Shown here one piece after another: positions 11,791-20,700 of a stretch of 64,000 nucleotides of DNA. Under the pieces are notes generated by a model. It was not told the DNA's origin and searched no databases. It saw only the letters and a list, made by a program, of their open reading frames with translations. Source of the DNA: Pseudotabrizicola sp051200875 (GTDB lineage Bacteria; Pseudomonadota; Alphaproteobacteria; Rhodobacterales; Rhodobacteraceae); contig NZ_CP195191.1 in the NCBI RefSeq assembly GCF_051200875.1, positions 1 to 64,000 on the forward strand. The letters run 5' to 3'. Position 1 is the stretch's first letter, and each line of letters begins with the position of its first letter. The position numbers were made by a program, and so were the translations under genes.

Positions 11791-14700
11791 CAGGCCACGA
11801 CCTCCGGCTCAAGGGGCAAGAAGCTGAGGGTGCCCTCGTTCATCCAGTGGATCGCGACGCCGCGCAGGTGATGGGCGGGAAAGGTCAAACGAAGGGCATC
11901 GGCATAGGCGGCAAGCTGCGGCCAGTAGGAGGCAAAGCGCGCCATCGGGTCGGGGGCGGGCCCGGTCTTGTGGTCGATGACCAGCATCCTGCCCGGCCCC
12001 ATCGCCACCGCGTCCAGGATACCCAAGGTTTCCGAGCCATCGGGATGGGTGACGTGGATCGGCACTTCAAGGTGCAGGTCGGGATAACCTTCGCGGGCGA
12101 GCCATTCCTTCAGCGCCGCAACCTGTCCGGAGATCGCGGCGAGCGTTGCCGCATCAAGACCAGTGGCGGCAGGTAGTCTGTCGGCCCGGTCGGGGCGACT
12201 GGCCAGCACACGAAAGGCCCGGTGCCAGGCCGTGCCACGTTCGGTTGCCGTTTGCGCGCGGCCAGCGCCATGGGCTGGGCCAAGGGGGATTACCTGCGGC
12301 GGCGCAGGCAAAGCGGGGCCTTCGGTCAGGCTGGAAGGCCGCCTGCGCCAGGGCGTTGTGCGGGCCTTGACGGGCGTTGGCGAAGGCGCACCGAACCGGA
12401 GCAGCGGTTGATCCGCCGCAGGGACCTGCTCCACCCCTTCGCCAGCAGGATCGCGCCAGATGCGCGCCGGGAACTCCTGTCCGCCGACAAGCAGGCCCGC
12501 CCCGAGGCTGACCCCCGCCTGCGCCAGCAAGGTCAGGCAGTTTGCCTCCTTGTCCAGCGCCTTCGCTGGCCATTCGATCACAAGCCGGTCACGCGCGCGC
12601 GTCAGGGCCACATAGATCAGGTTGCGCGCCTCGGCTTCGGCGGCGGGCTGGCGGTCGGCCAGGAAGACTTCGCGCTGTTCGGGGGTGAAAAGACGCGGGG
12701 TGTGGATCAGCCGGGCCGTGTCCAGCACGCGCGACAGGTCCGAGAAATCGGTAAAGAGGGCGCGGGTGGTGTTTTCCCGTTCGCCGACTTGGCCGTCAAG
12801 CTCGCAGACCACGACCACGGGCCACTCCCGGCCCTTGGCGGCGTGCCAGGTGACAATCTCGATCCCCGGAGCGGCGCCCCCGCCGGGGTCGGGGTGACGG
12901 TCGAAATCGCGTTCTTCCAACCGGCTGGCCAGCCAGCCCAGGAACACTCGCGCCCCCCGTCCGTGAAACCCGGCGGCGGCCATCATGCCGGGGTCAGAGG
13001 TGTCGAATTCCTCGGCCAAGGCTTCAAGCCGGGTCAGATCGGCGAGCGCCTGCGCGGCATCGGGCAAGGCCTCGGCCCAAGGGCGCAGATCGGCGGTCAC
13101 CTTCAGGCACAGGTCGGTCACCGTCCAGCCGGGCGCTGCGGCGGCAAGAGCAAGGATGCCGTGCAATGCTGCATGGTCGGCCAGGGCGCCATCCGCCAGC
13201 AGGCGCAAGGCTTCATCAAGGGGAAGCGCGGCGGGGCCAAGCGTCAGGACCACAAGGGCGGCGTGCACATCCTGCGGGTCGGCGGCCAGCGCCATGGCAT
13301 GGCGTGCGACCAGCACGGCCTGCGCATCATGCCAGCCTGACGCGCTGATCCGCACCGGCAGGCCCAGGCGGCGCAGCGCCTCGGCATAGCGAGCGGCCTC
13401 GGCGTGGCGCTGGCACAGGACGGCGATGTCGCCGGGCCGGACCGGGCGCAAAGCGCCGGTTGCACGATCCGTGACCTGTTCGCCCGCCTGTAGCATCGCG
13501 GCGATCCTTGCGGCGGTGTGATCGGGCAGTTTCGGCGGCTTGCGCGTGCCGCGAGAGGCTGACAGCGCGATCACCTCCAGCACCGGCTGGCCGGTCTCAA
13601 CCCGCGTGGGGGCAAGCGGCGTATAGCCCGCACCGAACAGACCCGCCCCGATGGCGTTGATCGCTTCCATCAGGCGCGGATCGCTGCGCCAGTTCTGCCG
13701 CAGGGGATCGACCGCGCCGGGGTTGGCCTCGGCCAGCGCCTGCGACAGGCGAGGGTCCGCCCCCTGAAACCCCATGATCGACTGTTTGGCATCGCCCACC
13801 AGCAGGCAGCGCGGCGCCCCTGCCGCCAGTTGCCACAAAAGCGCGAATTGCACCGGGTTGGTGTCCTGGAATTCGTCGATGATGACGCAATCGATCTCTC
13901 CCAGCACCGAGGCGAGCACCTCGGGGTGTTCTCGCAGCAGGGCCTCGCAGCCCGAGATCATGTCGGCATAGTCGATCACGCCCAGATCGCGCTTGCGTGC
14001 CGCGTAGCCCGCCATGATCGCCTGCGCGCCGGTGACCAGCGCGGTCAGGTTGGTGCAGGCGTCGGCAAGGGGGCCGGGATGGCTGACCACGCCCGCCGCC
14101 GCCTGCATCACCTGATCAGCCAGCGCGTCATAGCCGGGTGGTGTGGGGGCGCCGCGCTTGGTCTGCCGCAGGCCGCGCAGGTCGTTCCACAGCTTCCAGT
14201 CCCGGTCCAGCCGCCCCGGTTCCAGCGCCGCGCGGAGGCGGGCCAGATCGCGGCGGAACTCCTTTTCTGCCGTTGCGTTCTGCCCGGGAGCCAAGGCACC
14301 GCCCGGATAGGCGTTCAGCAGGGCCGTGACAGCCTGCGTCAGGCAGTCGCGAATGGGCGCGGGATCGGCGACAACCGGCCCCCAGAGCGTGCGGATGCGA
14401 TCACAGGCTTCGGGTGCCAGACGATCGGACAGACCGACCTCGCCCAGACCGCGCAGAAGCGCGATCATGTCCAACACGCGGCGCCTCAGCCCGTCTTCGG
14501 CACTGGTGGCAAAGGTTGCGGCATGGCCGAAGCGGTCGGGATCGGCGGCAATACCCTCAAGGATCGGGCAGCGTGCCAGTTCCTGGCGGATCAGCAGGTC
14601 CTGCTCTGCCTCGTGCAGCAGGCGGGGCTGCGGGGTGGCACCGGAGGCAAGGGCGTGTTCCGTCATCAGCCGCAGGCCAAGGCTGTGGATGGTCGAGACA

Positions 14701-14918
14701 TAGGCCCGCTCCACCGCCATCGCGTCCTCGACCATCCCGGCGGCCAGCAGGCTTTGCCTTATGCGGCCCGACAGTTCGGCGGCGGCGGCCTCGGTGAACG
14801 TGACGGCAAGTATGCGGTCGGGGCGCACGACCTTGTCCTTGACCCATGCGGTCAACTGGGTCTGGATGCGGTAGGTCTTGCCCGCGCCCGCGCCTGCCGG
14901 GACGATGGTCAGAGTCAT
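11790..14918 (-). CDS. UvrD/AddA-like helicase with C-terminal PD-(D/E)XK nuclease
   Basis: A 1042-aa superfamily 1A helicase. It has Walker A AGAGAGKTYR (~8-17), motif Ia VTFTEAAAAEL (~39), motif II IIDEFQDTNPVQ (~345), VGDAKQSIMGFQGAD, NWRSDPRL, motif V TWHAAKGREWP (~690) and motif VI VALTRARDRL (~770). The last ~120 residues carry a RecB/AddA-type nuclease signature: GILDAV, then VIDHKTG. The overall plan is AddA, but it is carried on the island with an AddB-like partner (4-base ATGA overlap at 14915-14918) and three non-AddAB genes. Expected activity is ATP-dependent unwinding and degradation of DNA ends. It is not the housekeeping AddA by context. Confidence 0.88.
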   Translation of the reverse strand: MTLTIVPAGAGAGKTYRIQTQLTAWVKDKVVRPDRILAVTFTEAAAAELSGRIRQSLLAAGMVEDAMAVERAYVSTIHSLGLRLMTEHALASGATPQPRLLHEAEQDLLIRQELARCPILEGIAADPDRFGHAATFATSAEDGLRRRVLDMIALLRGLGEVGLSDRLAPEACDRIRTLWGPVVADPAPIRDCLTQAVTALLNAYPGGALAPGQNATAEKEFRRDLARLRAALEPGRLDRDWKLWNDLRGLRQTKRGAPTPPGYDALADQVMQAAAGVVSHPGPLADACTNLTALVTGAQAIMAGYAARKRDLGVIDYADMISGCEALLREHPEVLASVLGEIDCVIIDEFQDTNPVQFALLWQLAAGAPRCLLVGDAKQSIMGFQGADPRLSQALAEANPGAVDPLRQNWRSDPRLMEAINAIGAGLFGAGYTPLAPTRVETGQPVLEVIALSASRGTRKPPKLPDHTAARIAAMLQAGEQVTDRATGALRPVRPGDIAVLCQRHAEAARYAEALRRLGLPVRISASGWHDAQAVLVARHAMALAADPQDVHAALVVLTLGPAALPLDEALRLLADGALADHAALHGILALAAAAPGWTVTDLCLKVTADLRPWAEALPDAAQALADLTRLEALAEEFDTSDPGMMAAAGFHGRGARVFLGWLASRLEERDFDRHPDPGGGAAPGIEIVTWHAAKGREWPVVVVCELDGQVGERENTTRALFTDFSDLSRVLDTARLIHTPRLFTPEQREVFLADRQPAAEAEARNLIYVALTRARDRLVIEWPAKALDKEANCLTLLAQAGVSLGAGLLVGGQEFPARIWRDPAGEGVEQVPAADQPLLRFGAPSPTPVKARTTPWRRRPSSLTEGPALPAPPQVIPLGPAHGAGRAQTATERGTAWHRAFRVLASRPDRADRLPAATGLDAATLAAISGQVAALKEWLAREGYPDLHLEVPIHVTHPDGSETLGILDAVAMGPGRMLVIDHKTGPAPDPMARFASYWPQLAAYADALRLTFPAHHLRGVAIHWMNEGTLSFLPLEPEVVA

Positions 14919-17560
14919 GGCGCCTCCTCCTCCTCGTTGGGCTGCAGGTCGATCGACAACCCCTCGACCATGAAGCGGCGCAGAAGGGGGCTCTCATCTA
15001 GCGCATAGGCGGTCAGGGCGGCTGTCTTGCCGAAGGCCGCTTCATCCTCGGTGCCGTTGAGGCGGATTGATCCGCCCCCAACCTCGGCCAGCCGGGTCTG
15101 CAACAGCGCCACGGCCTTGGCCGAGATGTCGCCCTCCACACCTTCCACCCGCCCGCCCGGGGCGGGATCAAGGCCGCTGGCCAGCACGGTCCCGTCGTTC
15201 AGAAGGTGATAGGCGATCGCTGGGCTCTGCTCGGCGACAAGGTCCAGCCCGTCGCCCTCGGCCCTGATCGGGCGGGCCAGAATCGCGCGGTAGAGGCCGA
15301 TCTGCAGGTCCCAGCCTGCACGCATGCGCATGCGTCGCCGGGTCGATCCGCTTTTCTTGTGGTCGACGATTACCAGCCGCCCGTCGCCCAGTAGCAGGAT
15401 GCAATCGGCACGGCCGCGGATGTCGATGCCGTGGGCGTTGCCTTCCAGCCGGAACTCGTTCTTTAGGATGCGCGCCCCGGTTTCGCCTAGGATGCGATGC
15501 CAGACCTGTGTGGCGCGCAATGCCTCGCGTCGCAGGGTTTCGCGCTCCAACTGCCATTCGGCAGCGGCCAGAAAGGGCGCATGGCGGGTGATGCCTTGGG
15601 CCAGATGCGTTTCGGTCAGTCCGGGCAGGTCGGCCGGATCGGGCAAGGCCGCGTCTGGCGCAAAGACGTGTTCCAGCACGTGATGCGCCAGGGTGCCCGC
15701 CAGCAAGATGTCAAGCTTTTCGGGCGCCCAAGGGATGTCGGTTGCGTCGGTTTCGCCCAGGAACCAAGCAAGCGGGCTGACTAGCAGCGATTCCAGCCGT
15801 GAGGGGGATTGGGGCTTGGCACGGCCCGCTTCGTCCTCATGCAAGCGAAGGAGGTCGCGGCGGCCAAGGTGGACCATGCCACCCTCGGGCAGGGGCGCGG
15901 CAGGAGCGGGCAGGGGCGGAACGCTGCGGTGGGCCGTTGGCCAACTGACCGGGGGCAGCGCGGTCAGGTCCTGCACCAACCCTTTCTCGCCCCCTTCCAG
16001 AAGGCGGGCGATCAGCGACAGCGTCATCGGAGGGGTTAGCGGGCGGCCCATGCCGTCGCGCTGCGGGCAAAGGATGGTGGCGCTGTCCGAGGCCGCCCCG
16101 ATTTGCCGTGCGAACAGGGCAAGGCCACGGCGCAGGGCCGCCTCTCGGCTGGGCAGGTGAAGGCCATGGGTGTCGCGGATCAGGGCAACTTCGCTGTCCA
16201 GAAAGAACGGCGACGTGGGAACGCCCGATGGATAGGCCCCTGCGGCAAAGCCGGTCACGATCAGATGCCGCGCCCCGCGCCATGGCAGGTCCGACGCGGA
16301 CAGGAGGCTTACGCCGTCGAGAAGGCGCATGCTGGGTGGGGCTGACGCGGTGGAAAATGTTGCCAGCCGGGACAGCGCCTGCCAGTCGGGCGCGCCATCG
16401 CCCACCGCCGCTTGCAAGCGGCGCAAAAGGCCCTGCGCGGCGCTGCGGGCTGGTTCCAGTCCGGGCGGGGCGGTCAGGCTTTCGGCCAGCAGGCCCAGCT
16501 TGAAGGCCAGTTGCGCACCCGTGGTCGCGCCGGTCCGCAAGGCCTCCCAAAGCGTAGCAGCCTTGTCCGGCAACAGGTCCGCCGCCTTTGGCTTGTAGTT
16601 CCCACGCATCAGATCGCGCGCCAGGGCAGCCCCAGTGGCTGCGGGCCACGGCATCAGGGGCAGGACAGCAAGACTGGCCAGCGCCATTGCAGGCGCAGGC
16701 GGGCGCAAGCATCGCAGCGCCAATGTCGCGACTTCGCCCGCCAGATCACGAAGGCCAGCCCCTTCAGTCAGGCCGGACAGGGGCACACCCTGATCCGCAA
16801 ACGCTTCGGCCAGATGCGCAAGGCGTGTCGGCGTTTCAGGAACCAGAAGGGCAATGTCAGAGGGCTGAGCAGCGCTGCCATCCTCAAGCATCCGACGGGA
16901 CAGGGCAGCCGCGAATTGCGCTTCAGCCAGGCTGTCGCGCAAAGCGAAGAAACCGAGCGTCGCATCCCTTGCCACGGTCGGTGCACCTCCCAAGAGATTG
17001 CGCTGCACATGGGAAAAGGCGCCCGCCGCTGCCCCTTGCGGCTGACTGGCGCGCCAGGCCTCAAGCCGGGCGGACGGCGCTGATCCGTGGTGGCGGCAAA
17101 GCTGCGCGGCCAAAGCGGCCTCGGCTGGGGTCGAAAATGGATCGTCGCCAAGGTCGAGAACAGGCAGAGGGGCCACGGCCTGCTCAGCGTCGCACGACAG
17201 CACATGACGGATAACGGCCAGATCCTCGGGCAAGGTGCCTGTCGCAGCCCAGATGTTGCGCAGGGCTTCCAGGTGCCGTTTTGCCCGCGACAGGGGCAGG
17301 CGATCCGGCTTCAATTCCGCCGGATCAAGGCCGGGTGTTGCTTGCATCACCCCGCGCAGGGCCCGTTCGACCGCGTCTTGCGTCTCTGTGGGTGCAACTT
17401 GCAGGCTTTCGGCCCAGGGTGCCGAGGGGTCTGCAAGTGCCCCTCCGATATCCCAGGCATCGGCAATTGGAGCGAGGTAGGTCTCTGACAGAAGGTCGGT
17501 CGTGACGGGCATCACTGCGCCGGTCAGCGGGTGGGCATAGAGCAGTGGATCGAGCCTCAC
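14915..17560 (-). CDS. AddB-like PD-(D/E)XK nuclease, first gene of operon
   Basis: An 881-aa protein. The N-terminal two-thirds reads as a degenerate UvrD-like helicase core without a clear Walker A, as in AddB. The C-terminal nuclease motif is GRADCILLLGDGRLVIVDHK (about residues 710-735), followed by Q-x3-YRAIL. The four cysteines of the AddB iron-sulphur cluster are not seen, a difference from true AddB. The first candidate start is a GTG at 17560 with no clear ribosome-binding site; an internal ATG (MPVTTDLLSE) about 16 codons in is an alternative. It opens the leftward five-gene operon and is divergent to the DUF4011 helicase at 17740, with ~180 bases between them for promoters. Confidence 0.82.
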   Translation of the reverse strand: MRLDPLLYAHPLTGAVMPVTTDLLSETYLAPIADAWDIGGALADPSAPWAESLQVAPTETQDAVERALRGVMQATPGLDPAELKPDRLPLSRAKRHLEALRNIWAATGTLPEDLAVIRHVLSCDAEQAVAPLPVLDLGDDPFSTPAEAALAAQLCRHHGSAPSARLEAWRASQPQGAAAGAFSHVQRNLLGGAPTVARDATLGFFALRDSLAEAQFAAALSRRMLEDGSAAQPSDIALLVPETPTRLAHLAEAFADQGVPLSGLTEGAGLRDLAGEVATLALRCLRPPAPAMALASLAVLPLMPWPAATGAALARDLMRGNYKPKAADLLPDKAATLWEALRTGATTGAQLAFKLGLLAESLTAPPGLEPARSAAQGLLRRLQAAVGDGAPDWQALSRLATFSTASAPPSMRLLDGVSLLSASDLPWRGARHLIVTGFAAGAYPSGVPTSPFFLDSEVALIRDTHGLHLPSREAALRRGLALFARQIGAASDSATILCPQRDGMGRPLTPPMTLSLIARLLEGGEKGLVQDLTALPPVSWPTAHRSVPPLPAPAAPLPEGGMVHLGRRDLLRLHEDEAGRAKPQSPSRLESLLVSPLAWFLGETDATDIPWAPEKLDILLAGTLAHHVLEHVFAPDAALPDPADLPGLTETHLAQGITRHAPFLAAAEWQLERETLRREALRATQVWHRILGETGARILKNEFRLEGNAHGIDIRGRADCILLLGDGRLVIVDHKKSGSTRRRMRMRAGWDLQIGLYRAILARPIRAEGDGLDLVAEQSPAIAYHLLNDGTVLASGLDPAPGGRVEGVEGDISAKAVALLQTRLAEVGGGSIRLNGTEDEAAFGKTAALTAYALDESPLLRRFMVEGLSIDLQPNEEEEAP

Positions 17561-17739
17561 GACAGAGCGCCGCCAGCTAAAGGGAGAGTTCCGGGCCGTG
17601 CGGGTGCAATGAAAACCAATCTCGAAAACCCAAATGACCTACTTATCAACTGATTCCCCCACTAAGGCAGACCGGCCATGCCTTGACACCTGAGGCAGCT
17701 TCGCGCCCAAATGGATTTGGCGCAACCGGAACGAATGTG

Positions 17740-20700
17740 ATGTTTGAAAATAAAGAGAAAACTGTTTCCAAGGTTCTCGAGGCCGCGCGCCGCAAGCTTC
17801 TGGATACCGGCACCCGGAACCGGCTGGTGCACGTCAACCGCGCCAATTCCCGTGCCAATTGTCTGAACGTGATCAACGAACATGCCGACGAGGTCTTTTC
17901 CATACTGCGGGTCAACGGCCGCAAGATGCGGTTCAAGGCCCTGGGCAAGGACAAGACGGCCGGAGGACAGGAGATGCTGCTGGCCCTGCCTAAGGCTGAT
18001 CTGCCGTCAACCTCCGATCGGGTCACTGACAGCTTCCTCGAGGTGCCGCTAGGGCCAGAGGCCCTGGCTCGCCGCTTGCTGCGTCTGGCGACGGATGCGC
18101 GCACGGCGGAGGAGGAACAGGGTCTCAACATTCTCTACCTCGCCATCGGGTTCCTGCGCTGGCGCGAAAGCCCGTCGTCCGAAGTGGTGCGCGAGTCCCC
18201 GCTGGTGTTGCTTCCGGTGCAACTGGTGCGGAACGAACGCACTTCGACCTACGACATTCAGACACGCGAGGATGATATCTCGACCAACCTGCCGCTGCAG
18301 GAACGCCTGCGGCAGGATTTTGGACTCCAGCTTCCCGAAGTGGAAGAGGCCGAGGATTGGGCACCGTCAGACTACTTCGCCAAAGTTCAGGATGTGATCG
18401 CGGGCAAGCCCGGATGGTCGATCGACGGCGACGGGATGCAACTTGGGTTCTTTTCCTTTGCCAAGCTCTTGATGCACCGCGATCTGGACCCAGGCACCTG
18501 GCCGGTGAATGCCTTTGCGGAAAGCGATCTCTTGCGCGGGTTACTGGCCGAAGGGTTCGAAGAAGATGCGCCGATCTTTGGCCCGGACGACAAGCTGGAC
18601 GACATTCTGGACCCGGCGCAGATCATCCAGGTGATCGACGCGGATGCCAGCCAGACCAAGGTGATCGAGGAAGTGCGTCGTGGTGCGAGCCTTGTGGTGC
18701 AGGGGCCGCCCGGAACGGGGAAAAGCCAGACCATCACCAACCTGATCGCGGCGGCGGCGCATGACGGCAAGTCGGTGCTGTTCGTGGCCGAAAAGATGGC
18801 AGCGCTGTCAGTGGTACATGACCGGCTTGTGCGGGCGGGACTGCGGGATATCTGCCTCGAACTTCATTCCCGCACGGCCAACAAGAAGGCGCTGGCGCAG
18901 GAACTGGGCCGGACCCTGATGGCCAGTGCCAAGGCCCTGCCCGGCGCGGCGGACCCGGCACGGCTGCGCGCAACGCGCGATCAGTTGAACCAGATCGCGG
19001 CCTTGCTGCACGATCCCTTGCCGCCGACCGCCGAGACGCCGTTCCGTGCAATTTCGGAAATCGTGGGCCATATCGGCAAGGGGGCACCGCCCCCTTCGAT
19101 CCCGCTGGATGGGCTGGCCGCGTTGGACCCTGCGGCGCGCACCCGAGCGCTGGGGGCCATCGCCGGGTTCGTGACGGCGCTGGGCCGTGTGGGTTCGCCA
19201 GAGGATCATCCCTATCGCGGCACGACCGCGCTTGATCTCCAACCGACCGACCTCGCCCGGCTGGAGGGCGAACTCGCCACCGCGCTGGCGGACATAGATG
19301 CCGTGCAGGCCGAGGCTGCGCGGATTTCGCAGGCCCTTCATCTTCCCGTTCCGCAGTCCCTGTCCGACGCGGCCGCGCTGACCGCCGGGCTGAGGTCGCT
19401 GGCAAGCCAACCGCCCGGCGCGACTGCCCTGATCCCGACCCTGTTCGATCATGCCGCCCATCCGCGCCTGGCTGAAGCGCTGGGTGCAGGGGCTGATTGG
19501 GCCGCGGCGCATAAGGCGGCGCAGGCGCAGTTTGCAGCCCCCGCCTGGAGCACCAACCTAGCCGCGTTGCGCCCGGCGCTGGTGCGCGGGCAGGCCTCGT
19601 TCTTTTCGCGCCTCTTTGGCGGCTATCGCCGGGCATCAGCCAAGTTGGCAAGCCTTCTGACTGGCGCCTTGCCGAAGCCCCCGTCTGAGCGGTTGGCCCT
19701 TCTTGACCAACTAGCTGACGTGCAGGCTCGCCGAGCGCGGCTGGCTGAGGAGGAGCCTTGGCTGCAAGCCACCCTTGGCCCCGAATGGCGCGGCGAACGT
19801 ACGTCCTTTGCCGAGGTTCAGGCTGCAGCGCATTGGCTGGCGGCGGTGCGGCGGGCAGGGGCGTTCAACACTGCCGCGCAGCTTGTCGCGTCGCTGGGCG
19901 CGCTGCCCGATCCGGGGCGCGCGGCTGCGGACCTGACGGCGCGCATCACGGCGTGCCACGACCGCATCGCGGCCCCGATTGCCAGGTTGCGGCTTGATCT
20001 ACCACAGGCCGGGCTTGGGGTGGACATCGACACATCGCCTCTCGGCGAACTGCGGGCCGCCTTTGCGCAGATGGCGGCCGATCCGTCGCGTTACGGGGAC
20101 TGGGCAGGGCTTGCCCGGTCCATCGCCGCGGCTGTGGGCGCGGGGGCTGGCAGCATCGTGGATGCGGTCTCCGAGGGCCGGGTGGAACCGGAGCGGGCCG
20201 AACAGGAGTTCGCCTATGCCTGCGCCGAGGCGCGTTGGAATGCCGCTCGAACCGCCCGCCCTGATCTGAACCTTTTGCCGCAACTTGACCGGCACGAACT
20301 GGTCACGTTGTTCCGCGATCTGGAAAAGGACCGGATCGAGGCGACCAAGACGCTGATCCTGTCGAACCACTTTGCCCAGATGCCGCGCGGCACGGTGGGC
20401 GAGATGGGTGTGATCCGGGGCGAGATTGGGCGCAAGAAGGGGCATAAGCCGATCCGCTGGGTGATGAAGAACGCAGGTTCTATGGTTCAGCGGATCAAGC
20501 CCGTGATGCTGATGAGCCCGATCTCTGTCGCGCAGTTCTTGCCGCCGGGCTGCGTGACCTTCGATCTTTTGGTGATCGACGAGGCCTCGCAGATCCGGCC
20601 CGAGGATGCGCTGGGCGTGATTGCACGCGCCCGGCAGATTGTCGTGGTCGGCGATCAGAAACAGCTTCCGCCTACGTCCTTCTTCGACCGCCTTGTCGAT

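Noticed and set aside
11790..17560. Housekeeping AddAB recombination genes
   Set aside because: They sit on an island, lack the AddB iron-sulphur cysteines, and are coupled to three genes foreign to AddAB operons.
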